Assembly: GCF_010183535.1 (NCBI RefSeq)
Contig: NC_071333.1
Coordinates: 21,202,587-21,266,586 of the forward strand
Source of the DNA: Caenorhabditis remanei
Taxonomy: Eukaryota; Nematoda; Chromadorea; Rhabditida; Rhabditidae
Length of the DNA stretch: 64,000 nt
Direction: 5' to 3'
A program made the position numbers and the translations under genes. The number at the start of each line of letters is the position of its first letter. The first letter of the stretch is position 1. Positions 28,375-39,676 of this stretch are shown here, piece by piece. The notes under the pieces were generated by a model. The model was not told where the DNA came from and did no database searches. It was given only the letters and a program-made list of their open reading frames with translations.

Positions 28375-28776
28375 CAATACACGATACATCACGCGATATT
28401 CAGATAACCGTAGAAGAACATTCGTTATCAACCATAAAACCCGCACATTCCCCGCAAAACACTAATTAATCCAATAACAAAGAAAGAAATAAATAAATAA
28501 ATAAATAATTTTTTATTACACCTCAACCACTTTCGTTTGATGACCGTAAACAAAGAGTAGCCCTCGAGCTCCACAACAAGAGAAAAATGATAAAAACATT
28601 ACACAATAAAATTAGAACAAGGACAACGAAAATCCAAAAATCCACCAGCTATCGGGCGAACAAGCATGGCACACAGCACTAGCATCAAAGCCCATAGATT
28701 CAGCATTCGAAGTACCATTAGAAGTCGAATCCACGACATCATCAGGATCACTGTCCAGAACCACCTCAGTGGGTGC
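28375..28776. other. host flank right of the Maverick
   Basis: AT-rich DNA with an AAAT microsatellite (about 28485-28505). From 28612 it contains the 3' part of a minus-strand open frame that continues beyond the LTR element. Confidence 0.4.
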
Positions 28777-29086
28777 TGTTATCGGTTAGATATTTTGCCC
28801 ATATCTTTCCCATAAGATATAGAAAACATGATTAAAGATCGATCCATGTTTATTGAGTAAGCGGAGAGAGGTCCAGATGGACCGACCTCTCTCCGGCCAG
28901 ATGTTAAGTCTTACTGATGAAATAAAATAGAATACTCGTGGGTGTGGCTCCGCGTGCCTTTTCCTCCCTCGTCCCTCTCACTCATGTGACCACCCGCAAG
29001 ACGGAAGAGCCACAAGAGTGACGGAGACTCGGGCGATAGAATAAGAAAGGGACCAACGACCAGAAGAGGTCGAATGGCCTTTCACA
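28777..29086. repeat. LTR 1 of the TRIM-like element
   Basis: 310 bp, TGTTATCGG...TTTCACA. Differs from LTR 2 at only a few positions, for example GACCGACC versus GACCAACC around 28895/30045. Confidence 0.85.
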
Positions 29087-29759
29087 TCCTACCCCTTTTA
29101 GAAAGCAGCGAGGTCCTCCGAGCTTATATATACATATATACATATATGTGTATATATATAATTAGAGCCCGAGTACGTCACAACTTCCCAAAAGATTTGC
29201 AAAATTTACCCCTTTAAAAAATTGCTTCGTCCTCGGAGCACCGGAAGTTGGTGTTAGTGCTCGAGGTTGAAACCGTTTTTTAAGAGGAATAAACAATCAA
29301 GAAAAACTATCAAACATTCTATCTGGGTCTTACTTCTCAAAAGAAAGAAAAATAAAATTTAGTCGTTGAGATTAGTTAACTGCGATTAAAATATGGTATG
29401 GGTGGAGAGGGGGATGTCTGAATCGAGGCGGAATTATCAACGCTCTTATACAAATCACTACGGAATAGCTCACTCAATGGCTTAAAATCAAACGTAGGAA
29501 CAAAATCACTCAATATAGAGGAACAATTATCATCCAATTAAATACCATATATGACCATCACGGGTTCATCTGGATACGCAGTTGTTTGCCATTTCAGCAT
29601 TGATGTCGAAATCCAACGATACATGACGATTGACGTCCAAAATCCGCACTGAAGCAAGTGACATGACCGCAACTGATTGAGGAATATAATAGCTAGACCA
29701 GAGTAAAATAGAAGTGAGGGAGTGGGTGGTGTAGGGGATTGGAAAATAGGAATAATAGG

Positions 29760-29930
29760 TGGGCCATGGTGTAGCGGTAGGGCACACTCAGAATTCCTTC
29801 TAGCTTACGGAATTTTATCTACTGCGGTGGGATCATGTGCAGTGGCAAAAAGATAAACTTTCGGGCTAGACGACCAGGAACTCATATATGAAGATAAGAG
29901 TTCGAGTTCAATCTCGAGGTGGGAATCTCC
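29760..29930 (+). other. tRNA-derived/Pol III-promoter-like segment
   Basis: TGGTGTAGCGGTAGGGC (about 29768) matches an A box and GAGTTCGAGTTC (about 29899) resembles a B box. They are about 130 bp apart, too far for a functional tRNA. A SINE-like or tRNA-derived piece inside the LTR element is the likeliest reading. Confidence 0.35.
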
Positions 29931-29931
29931 A

Positions 29932-30241
29932 TGTTATCGGTTAGATATTTTGCCCATATCTTTCCCATAAGATATAGAAAACATGATTAAAGATCGATCC
30001 ATGTTTATTGAGTAAGCGGAGAGAGGTCCAGATGGACCAACCTCTCTCCGGCCAGATGTTAAGTCTTACTGATGAAATAGAATAGAATACTCGTGGGTGT
30101 GGCTCCGCGTGCCTTTTCCTCCCTCGTCCCTCTCACTCATGTGACCACCCGCAAGACGGAAGAGCCACAAGAGTGACGGGGACTCGGGCGATAGAATAAG
30201 AAAGGGACCAACGACCAGAAGAGGTCGAATGGCCTTTCACA
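29932..30241. repeat. LTR 2 of the TRIM-like element
   Basis: 310 bp, the direct copy of 28777-29086. Followed by the GTGC target copy. Confidence 0.85.
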
Positions 30242-30293
30242 GTGCCATTGATGAATTATAGGAAGAAGACTCCACAAAATCGGTAACAAAATT

Positions 30294-30979
30294 TCAATAC
30301 ACTTTCGAAGAAATCAAATATCAAGAAATAATGAAAAACGCCACACTTAACTTCAAGCAATTTTATCTGATTGTCTACCGTATTCTTGGATTGACAACTG
30401 GAGAGGAGACCTGGAAGATTTCATTATTTTCATTCATAAAGAGGATGGGATTACTGAAGCTGGAAGCAAAGGGGTATCAAGTGATTAATAATCTCAAGTT
30501 TAGAATGTCTTCGTGCGGTTGACAGAAATGAGCAATGTTTGGAAGTCAACATAAGAGTGGCGGAAAGAATCCAGAAGTTTGTAAGCTAAGCATTCTCTTG
30601 ATTGTAAAACTACTTATTTGTTGTATTTGTTACTTTTGTTTAAAAAAACGTAATAATTTTATTTAATATAAAAAGTTGTTAGTTTTGAAAAATGATACAA
30701 AGAAGAGAAACACTATAATGTGCAAATACACTGCATTCCAGAACTTTGCCAAGGTAGCATTTTTGAAAACGGAAGTCGGGAGTCTAGTCACATAAAAAAC
30801 AAAAAAAAGTAGAAAAAATGGAAAACTTTTCCATCATGCAAATTTGTTAAAGTTTACACGGTTTCGTATTCAGAATGATTATATACTGACTTAATTAAAT
30901 CATTAAGCATATGCTAACTCTCTTCAGTAGCTACTCCAAATTTTATTTCCTCATCCGCAATCTATTTTAATTTTTACTG
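30294..30979. other. AT-rich intergenic DNA
   Basis: A 63-codon plus-strand frame (30331-30522) has no domain or splice support. No gene or repeat structure is otherwise seen before the palindrome. Confidence 0.35.
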
Positions 30980-32579
30980 ACATGGAATGTACTCCGACTG
31001 CTCCCCCACAACTTGCGAGTTTATTGGCTCATTTGATAGATTCTGCGAAAAAAATGACCAATCCAGGAGCTTTTCCGGTGACTGGACCTAATTTTCAAGA
31101 TATTGAGATTTTTAGAAAAAACGATTTTTGGAAAAAAAAATTTCAAATTTTTTTTCATTAATTTTTTGTCCACAGCGCAGCATGGAGATCAAATAGGAAA
31201 TACATGTAGTAGATACATAATGTCTTCAGCTACAAAAAACTAAAATTTAAACTTAAAAAATTATTTCGAAAATGTTTGAATTTTTCTAAAAACTAAAGGC
31301 CTCCAAAAAAAACTTTTTTTTTAAACCATGAAGGTGTGAGTTTTCAACTTAAAAAAAAAGAACAACTCATTTTGTGTATTTTTTTCAAAAAAAATTAGGG
31401 GGTACCCGCGATGAAAAAATAAATACATTTTGTTGAAAATTTCGGTTTTTCAATATTTTGATGGGTATAGAAAATATGTCAGTTGATCTGTTTTAGCTCT
31501 GAAAATTATGTTCAATTCAAAAAAAACTAACAACCACGGACTTGTAAAACTTGTATCAAAAAGTTTGATTGTTTTTTGATCAGTTTCCAATTCGAGGAAG
31601 AGACTCATAAATTACATTTTTTTCAAGTAGTGAAAACTTCAAACGTTTGCCACGTGCTTCAAACTTCAAATAAACGGTTGTTGTTTTTCAAATATACTTA
31701 AAATAGCTTAATTAACAAATTTGGTCACTTTAAACAAAAATTTTGAATTTTACGTTTTTATGAAAATTTCATGTGGTCCCCCCTTATGACATTTTCGAAA
31801 AATGTTAAAATTTAAATTGTTGTTTAAAGTGACCGAATTTGTTAATTCATCTATTTTAAGTATATTTGTAAAACAACAACCGTTTATTTGAAGTTTGAAG
31901 CACGTGGCAAACGTTTGAAATTTTCACTACCTGAAATAAATGTAATTTATGAGTCTCTGCCTCGAATTGGAAACTGATCAAAAAACATTCAAACTTTTTG
32001 ATACAGGTTTTACAAGTCCGTGGTTGTTAGTTTTTTTTTTGAATTGAACATAATTTTCAGAGCTAAAATAGATCAACTGACATATTTTCTATACCCATCA
32101 AAATATTGAAAAACCGAAATTTTCAACAAAATGTATTTATTTTTTCATCGCGGGTACCCCCTAATTTTTTTCGAAAAAAATACACAAAATGAGTTGTTCT
32201 TTTTTTTTAAGTTGAAAACTCACACCTTCATGGTTTAAAAAAAAAGTTTTTTTTGGAGGCCTTTAGTTTTTAGAAAAATTCAAACATTTTCGAAATAATT
32301 TTTTAAGTTTAAATTTTAGTTTTTTGTAGCTGAAGACATTATGTATCTACTACATGTATTTCCTATTTGATCTCCATGCTGCGCTGTGGACAAAAAATTA
32401 ATGAAAAAAAAATTGAAATTTTTTTTTCCAAAAATCGTTTTTTCTAAAAATCTCAATATCTTGAAAATTAGGTCCAGTCACCGGAAAAGCTCCTGGATTG
32501 GTCATTTTTTTCGCAGAATCTATCAAATGAGCCAATAAACTCGCAAGTTGTGGGGGAGCAGTCGGAGTACATTCCATGT
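30980..32579. repeat. 1600-bp palindromic foldback element with Maverick-like tips
   Basis: The left arm from 30980 and the right arm ending at 32579 are near-perfect reverse complements of about 0.8 kb meeting at about 31760-31800. No coding capacity. The tips read ACATGGAATGTACTCCGACTGCT, then ...ATGACC... and GACTGGACCT. These align with the Maverick tip (ACATGGAATGTATTTTGACTGCT ... ATGACC ... GACGTGACCT), so the two elements share terminal ancestry. Confidence 0.85.
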
Positions 32580-32682
32580 GAATTAAACGACGATGTTTTC
32601 AATAGATTTTTTGCACGTTTTTCTTTAATAACCACATCTTTTACATTTTTTTTTCCTTTATCAAAAGTCTAATTTTTTCTAT

Positions 32683-34876
32683 CATGGCTAAAATTGACAA
32701 ATCGTATTCTCAGTAAGAAAGATGTAAAATAATTTAAAACTCCTCTCAATCATGGGCTTTAGCATTGGATCATTATATGTGGTATCAAAAGACACTAAAA
32801 ATGTTCTGAACAGCACCATAAACAACTTTAGAGAAATGAAAGATGAACATAATTGACAAGACATGCAACATCTCATCCGGGGTTTTTGTTAAACATTTTA
32901 CGCGCATTTTCAATCACTAATATTCTGAAAGCCACGGTTACCGGTTGTTTTTTTCCTCTGTATCAGCATTCTCATACGATATAATCACTGAAAAACGGAA
33001 AGAAAAAAGTAGCAGTAACCCATTTTTAGATGTTTAATATTCGTGTTCTCAAATTTGGCCTTGTGGAGAACAACTGTGGCTGGGGTGCGAACGACCGGGA
33101 GTTCATCGCCCGCCCTCCAACGAGGGCCCTACCTTAAACGGAAGTTTAAGATGGCCGTGGCGGCTTCAATTTTTTGTTGAATTCGAAATGTTTTGATTAT
33201 TTAATGGAAGGTTTTTTGATTAAAACTTCGTTCTAATTTTTGTTGTTTTTATTCCTTAATAGCGATTGGCAAAAAAACCATGGCAAATTATTGGATTGGA
33301 AACATTTTGTTTTGAATTGTTGCTCAAACTACGCTTTTTTGTTTGAAATGATTCCTTGGGTTATGTTGAATTCGACTCAAAACAAAATAGGGAATCTTTA
33401 GTGATTATAGCGTATACATGAAGGTAGTAAAAATTTTGGAAAAAAGTCTCGTAACTTAGTGGATCTATATTCGTATGTGAATACTCGAATCAATAGTCAA
33501 AAAAACTTGAAGGAGCACAGCTTCAAACACAGCTTCTCGTTGTTTTTCAAAAATTGGCATTTTCTGTACAATTTCAGGATTCCCGCATTTCCTCGATTAT
33601 CTCTTTCCGTATAAGTAGTAAAATATTAACAGATGTAGAAATAATAAAATGTTGTTACCGATCAAAAAAAAATCTTGTGAAAATAAAAAAGTAATATAAA
33701 AATTAAAAAAATTTATGATGATTCGAAGTGAACAATGTTTTCGGAGAAACAGTGATCCTAAATTTATCAGCGATTTCAGTGAGAGGGCTGCTATGCTTTG
33801 AATTTTTTTGAGTTACGTTTAATATAGTGTTGTACCAAATAACCTTCTCGCGCGGGTCATTCTCATGTGTAATTGAAAAGAGTAATTTTGTATTGAAGTA
33901 TCGCTATTAAGGAATAAAAACAACAAAAATTAGAATGAAGTTTTAATCAAAAAAACTTTCATTAAATAATCAAAACATTTCGAATTCGATAAAAAAAACT
34001 AAAGCCGCCACGGCCCTCTCAAACTTCCGCTTAAGGTAGGGCCCCTCGCTGGAGGGCGGGTGTTGAACCCCCGGTCGTTCGCACCCCAGCCACAGTTGTT
34101 CTCCACAAGGCCAACCGTGACGGCCTGTCACGCACAGTCTGAGATGCGTAGACATGTTTGGGCAAAACGGCAGTACTCACCTGATGGGAGAAAACACTTG
34201 CCACGTATAAGAGCTCTTTCATTGACTGAACGACAACATTTGGTTCTTCAAAAGCTGTTATTACAAAAATCTTTGGTATTATTCGGGAATGAAGTAAAGT
34301 AATGGAACTATCTAAAGTGTTCTTTATTGGAAAGTAGATTACATTTTTAATCATAGGTACGAGAACAGTATTGACTGTTCGTTTATTGAAACTCACAATG
34401 GACTTCACATCATTGTTTCATATTCATCATTGATAGCGAATTGATAAAAACGACAGAGTGGCGCATAATGGCCCAGTAGTAAATTTGAGAACTCGAATGT
34501 TAACCTTCTGAAAATGGGGTACTGCTACTTTTTTCTTTTTTTCGTTTTTGAGTGATTATATCATATGAGAATGCTGATACAGAGGAAAAATGCAACCGGT
34601 AACCGTGGTTTTTCAGAAAATTAGTGATTGAAAATGTGCATAAAGTGTTTAACAAAAACCTCTGGTGAGATGTTGCATGTCTTGTCAATTATGTTCATCT
34701 TTCATTTCCATAAAGTCGTTTATGGTGCTGTTCAGAACATTTTTAGTGTCTTTTGATACCACACTATTATCTAATGATCCAATGCTACAGCCTACGGTCC
34801 GATTTGAGAGGAGTTTCAACATATTTTACATCTTTCTAACTGAGAATACGATTTGTCAAGTTTAGCCATGATAGAA
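32683..34876. repeat. second large inverted-repeat element
   Basis: Left arm 32683-33270 and right arm 33899-34876 are inverted copies, with ends reading TTCTATCATGGCTAAA / TTTAGCCATGATAGAAA. The loop is 33271-33898. The right arm contains 368 extra bases (34113-34480) absent from the left arm. The 62-66 codon frames at 32688-32876 and 34665-34865 are the same arm sequence on opposite strands. A GC-rich block near 33060-33150 (mirrored at 34020-34110) stands out from the AT-rich remainder. Confidence 0.8.
34113..34480 (-). other. exon-like sequence inserted in one repeat arm
   Basis: On the minus strand, about 34280-34190 reads as an exon (KIFVITAFEEPNVVVQSMKE, continuing to SHQ) ending exactly at a CAG/GTGAGT donor at about 34182. 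It is absent from the other arm. It may be a captured host gene fragment. The protein is not recognised. Confidence 0.3.
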
Positions 34877-35424
34877 ACATTTTTTCGAGTTCTTCATAGT
34901 TGTTTTGTTAGTTCACCTTTTTTGCTGAGGTTTTCCCTTTACATGGTTTTTGTTTCTCCCCTTTTAAAATAAGAATAAATATTCTTCATTCGAGTCAGAA
35001 ATCGTAAAAAAAAGAAGGAGGTTTCGTATATTCAACAGGCAGATGGTGTGATGGATGAGATGGCTAGAGAGGATGGCTTTTTAAATTGGAAAATGACGTC
35101 TTACTTTTTTCAAAAAATATTCATCCTTCTGGTCGCTGTTTCGAGTCAAAAAATACGGAGGCAGGTTTCGTTTTCGATTTCGATCGAGGGCCCTCCCTGA
35201 TTGATAAAGGGAAGAGGAGGGTGGACTTTTTAATTAACGAACACGCTCTTTCAGGAACCTAATCTACATAATCGACCTGCTCCTGAAACGACCCATGACT
35301 TTAATTTGTGTTAGGCCTGACGTTAATGACTTCTTCTCTACTACAATCCCATATGGAATTCTATCATATGTAATACCCATGACTTCCTCCTTCGCCCTCC
35401 TACCAGGTCTATAGCCTCGTGAGT
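34877..35424. other. unassigned DNA before the Gypsy fragment
   Basis: No LTR, gag or protease of the following Gypsy element is recognisable here. A 64-codon minus-strand frame (35458-35264) has no support. Confidence 0.35.
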
Positions 35425-37496
35425 ACCGGTTAAGTATCAAGCCGAGCTTGAAAAACACATTAATGCACTGATCAGATCAGGTAGAATCACAGAAAGTAAT
35501 ACCCCATGGAATAGTCCCATTGTCTTAGTCAAAAAGAAAAACGGTTCTCTTCGAGTATGTCTCGATTTCAGAAAACTGAACGAAGTCACCATCCCTGACA
35601 ACTTTCCACTCCCTAGAATTGACGCTATTTTGGAAAGAGTCGGAGGCTCTCACTACTTCACCTCTATGGATATGGCTAATGGATACCTTCAACTCCGCTT
35701 GGACCCATCATCTTCAAACAAGTGTGGATTTATTACCGAGACGAAGGTATACGCTTACACACATTTACCTTTTGGTCTAAAATCAGCCGCCTCTTACTTC
35801 CAAAGAGCTCTAAAAACCGTCCTAGCCGGGTTAGAAGACAACGCTCTAGTTTACATTGACGATATCTTAGTTTTCTCCAAAACTTTTGAGGACCACGTTC
35901 ATTCTCTACGAAAAGTTATCGATTCCGAAGTTTCAATTTGAAAGCATCTCCAAAGAAATGCGAGTTTGCAAAAAAGTCCATTACCTTTTTGGGACATGAA
36001 ATATCAAAGAACTCGTACGCCCCAAACAAGGCGAATATTGACAGTATTGCAGCCTTTCCGATACCAGCAAACATCAATGAAGTCCGCCGATTCGTCGGAA
36101 TGGCTGGATTCTTTCGTAAGTTTATTTCCAATTTTTCAGAAATCGCGGAACCACTTACTCGCCTCACTAGAAAGAGCAACAAGTTCTCGTGGAATACCGA
36201 ACAACAAGAAGCATTTGAAACACTTCGAACAGCTCTCATTAGCGAACCAATCCTTGGATTTCCGGATTACGAGAAATCGTTCCACATCTTCTGCGATGCC
36301 AGCGCGGTTGCCCAAGGAGCGGCGTTAATGCAGACACGTCCAGACAATGAAAAAGAATTCACTGCAATCGCTTATGCAAGCCGGACCTTGTCCGATCCAG
36401 AAACTAGATGGCCAGCCATTCAAGTTGAGATGGGAGCTATCATTTTCGCTCTACGTCAGTTTAAAGCATACATCTGCATGTCAAAAATCATTCTGCACTC
36501 TGACCATAAACCGCTAACCTTCCTCTTAAAGAAGTCCAAGACACACGACAACCTTGCTCGTTGGCTTATCGAACTTCAGTGCTACGATATCTCAATCGTT
36601 CATATCGACGGGAAGAAGAACACAGTTGCCGATTGTCTTTCCCGAGCCAAAGACAGCGAGGATCCCACAGAGCACGCAGAACTCAAGGACATCGTCAACT
36701 TCCCTGTCTGCATGGCAGCCAGTTTTGCCCCGTGGAATTTTGCGTCACCAGGATCTATTGCACTCGTTCGTCGGGACAAGGAAACCAAACCTCTGGATAT
36801 TGCCGCCGAACAGGAAAAGGACACTGAAATCCAGGCGATCAAGCGATTCTTAGAAGGAAAGGTAACGATTGGATCTCTACCGAAACACGTGCAAAACCTT
36901 TCGCCGCACTACTACTTAACTCCAAACGGGACCGTGATGATCAGGTTCAGTCCCGGTTGAAGAAAATGCATGCTGATCGTCCCCAAACAACTGCGAAACC
37001 TAGTTTTCGAAGCATTTCACGAAAGCTATCTTTCTGGAGGGCACTTTAATTGGAAGAAGACCAAAGCAAAGATTGAAAGAAAGTACTACTGGCAAGGCTT
37101 GGCAAAAGACGTCTACGAATGGTGTCAATCTTGTGACAAGTGTCAGAAGAAAAACTCTCCAGTCCCAGCATACCGAGAACGTCTCCTTACAGTCACAACA
37201 ACTGGCGTTTTTCAGAAGGTAGGTCTTGACCTCACGGGTCCCCTCCGAACTACCGAACGCAATAACAAGTACATTTTGAACATAATTTGTTGGTTTTCAA
37301 AGTTTGTCGTTTCGGTCTCCATACCAGATGCCCGCGCTGAAACCGTAGCTCGAGCACTATTTGTAGAATGTCTTTTGAAATACGGAGCCAAGACCGAGAT
37401 CGTGACAGACAATGCTAAAACATTTGACAGTCATGCGTTCCGAGATTTTTGCGATCTCCTTACGATTTCACATCATAAAGCCATTCCCTACCATTC

Positions 37497-39676
37497 GGCT
37501 CTTTATGATTTAACGGGGGTTTTAAGAATTAACGGGGGTTTTAAAAATAGACGGGGGTTTTAAGAATAGACGGGGGTTTTAAGAATAGACGGGGGTTTTG
37601 AGAATAAACGGGGGTTTTCGACAAGTTCTATTTACTTATACTAAGAAAACCCCAAAATGGTCAGAAATGACTACACTCCCTCCAGAATACATTTTTTTCA
37701 TAGACTTTTCCAATTTTTTTGGTTTTTTTTTGTTTTTTCTGCATTTTCTCATTTACTTATCTATTTTGTACTTCGCATTGTTTTTCGATCAGAGAAGTGT
37801 AATTATTGTCCTCCTTCTTCTTTTGCTCTACATTTGAAATCGACGAAACGGCAATGCTTCGGGCGAAATATAATCGGGATCATATGGTAGATCGTCCAAC
37901 TGTTTGGATTTTTGGATTGCTGGAAAGGAAGACAAATAAGGTAGATTCGATAATCCTGCTGCCCATAATCAGACGTAATCTGAAACCTGGTATGATCTCT
38001 GAAAAAAGTACATTTAAAAAAAGATTTTTGCAAGAACAACGATTATCAGCGATGGCTGGGCTTTGTTCAAGGAGGGAATGAAGAGCGCCAACATTGAAAA
38101 ACGTCTTGACATTCCATCAGCATCAGTACGATGTTGGTTACCTTCAAAAAGGATGGAAGTCTCTAAGAAAGGAAAAAAATCCGGCCGACCAGCTACAGGC
38201 AACACTTGTAGGACTCGAGGAATAATCAAAAGAAAAATCTCCCGCAATTATGATATCAGCATAAACAAGATCACTATGGTTCTAAAAATCAATCGTGGGA
38301 GTGTCCAAATTATCGTCAAAAGGCACTTCGACCCCAAGTCCGACAAACTATGTCAAAGACAGTCCCTTTTCGTCCAATTCCAAGCTTCACAACTTGAAAA
38401 ATCGAAAAAGTTGCTTTTCAATCTGCAGGTCCACGCTCCCCGTATCGCAGAATCCCTTCAAAGACATCTGCTAGAAATCGGTGAGCTTCCAGATTTACTA
38501 GGAAAAAAGGTTAATAGAGCTAAGCCTAAAGCTTCTGAGTCGGGCACCGACTCAGAAGAAGTCGAGTCACTAGGGAGAGCTCTAGTCCAAAGCTATGTTC
38601 CGATTATCGACGAAAAGAAAGGTATCATAGCCGACTTACTTCGTATTAAAACGGACTATACTGTATTTCATGAATTGAACGTGAGCGTTCCAGCTTCTCC
38701 AGAAGAAAATTTGGACTAACTTCCGAAACCCAAGAGTACAACAACTCTTCGATAACACACATAACACCAACAACTATAGTAATCAACAAGCACGAAACAC
38801 GCCAAGATATCCAACTAACACCGAATACTCTAAACAACCTGAACATTCGGCATACAGAGGAAACTCTCAAGATGACCGTAATGCGCAGAGATACTGTGCC
38901 ACGACAGGGAGATGTATGGAATGTACGTCCCTCCTATACGCAATCCACAACTGTCCTCTACGTCTGATGAAAAAGGTAGACGCCGGATGACAGCTACGAG
39001 AAAAAGAGATGGAGCTGAGACTACTCAAAAATTCTAACTCAGCAGAATGCCTGGTTTTGTGTTACTAAAGGAAGCCCTTTCTTTAGTATTCACAACATAC
39101 TAGGAATCTGGGATATTCTTCTGTATGCGGCCCAGCCATCGCTGATAATCGTTGTTCTTGCAAAAATCTTTTTTTAAATGTACTTTTTTCAGAGATCATA
39201 CCAGGTTTCAGATTACGTCTGATTATGGGCAGCAGGATTATCGAATCTACCTTATTTGTCTTCCTTTCCAGCAATCCAAAAACCCAAACAGTTGGACGAT
39301 CTACCATATGATCCCGATTATATTTCGCCCGAAGCATTGCCGTTTCGTCGATTTCAAATGTAGAGCAAAAGAAGAAGGAGGACAATAATTACACTTCTCT
39401 GATCGAAAAACAATGCGAAGTACAAAATAGATAAGTAAATGAGAAAATGCAGAAACAACAAAAAAAAAACCAAAAAAATTGGAAAAGTCTATGAAAAAAA
39501 TGTATTCTGGAGGGAGTGTAGTCATTTCTGACCATTTTGGGGTTTTCTTAGTATAAGTAAATAGAACTTGTCGAAAACCCCCGTTTATTCTCAAAACCCC
39601 CGTCTATTCTTAAAACCCCCGTCTATTTTTAAAACCCCCGTTAATTCTTAAAACCCCCGTTAAGTCATAAAGAGCC
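37497..39676. mobile_element. Merlin-like DNA transposon, non-autonomous, in the Gypsy integrase
   Basis: The 2180-bp insert is flanked by an 8-bp direct repeat TACCATTC (37489-37496 and 39677-39684). Termini are GGCTCTTTATGA(T/C)TTAACGGGGG, and the TIRs are about 560 bp long (to about 38058 and from about 39131). Each TIR has about six subterminal copies of an ACGGGGGTTTTAAGAATAG-like repeat. Both TIRs also encode the same transposase fragment (FEIDETAMLRAKYNRDH ... VWIFGLLERKTNK), resembling the ISXO2/IS1016-type domain of Merlin transposases with its first catalytic Asp. The rest of the DDE domain is absent, so it needs an outside transposase. The 8-bp duplication also fits Merlin (8-9 bp); hAT was considered. 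Confidence 0.8.
38063..38980 (+). pseudogene. composite cargo: Tc1-like HTH joined to a gag-like segment
   Basis: The interior of the Merlin-like element carries one frame (38063-38719). It starts with a paired-type helix-turn-helix as in Tc1/mariner transposases (MFKEGMKSANIEKRLDIPSA, later SGRPATGN). After about residue 95 it becomes a Gypsy gag-like helical segment (SLQRHLLEIGELPDLLGKK). After the stop, the same frame continues with a basic Asn/Arg-rich stretch and Cys residues (CATTGRCMEC) reminiscent of a gag zinc knuckle. No catalytic domain of either type is present. It is best read as captured pieces rather than a working gene. Confidence 0.5.

Larger units (their letters stand above)
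28777..30241. mobile_element. short non-autonomous LTR retrotransposon (TRIM-like)
   Basis: Two near-identical 310-bp direct repeats (28777-29086 and 29932-30241) begin TGTTATCGG and end TTTCACA, the TG...CA pattern of LTRs. They are flanked by a 4-bp direct repeat GTGC (28773-28776 and 30242-30245). The 845-bp interior has no gag or pol. It includes a TATA dinucleotide tract (about 29125-29160) and a tRNA-like segment near its 3' end. Mobilisation in trans by a related autonomous element is inferred. The few LTR differences suggest recent insertion. Confidence 0.85.
28612..30293 (-). pseudogene. small host open frame interrupted by an LTR element
   Basis: On the minus strand, 30293..30246 and 28776..28612 read as one continuous frame of about 70 codons once the intervening 28777-30245 (element plus one GTGC target copy) is disregarded. 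The frame ends at TAA 28614-28612. The encoded tail is Ser/Asp/Glu-rich (VVLDSDPDDVVDSTSNG) and ends in a Trp/Phe-rich segment. It is not recognised. Frame continuity across the insertion supports it being a disrupted exon, but it is short, so a chance frame cannot be excluded. Confidence 0.35.

Noticed and set aside
29760..29930. Functional tRNA gene
   Set aside because: A-box and B-box-like motifs are about 130 bp apart and no cloverleaf can be drawn; at most a tRNA-derived segment.
37500..37625. Telomeric repeat (GGGGTTTT)
   Set aside because: Units are 18-19 bp and confined to the TIRs of one transposon; nematode telomeres are TTAGGC.
37497..39676. hAT transposon
   Set aside because: The 8-bp duplication fits hAT, but the encoded EIDET...KYNRDH...VFGLLERKT-type fragment resembles the ISXO2/Merlin domain instead.
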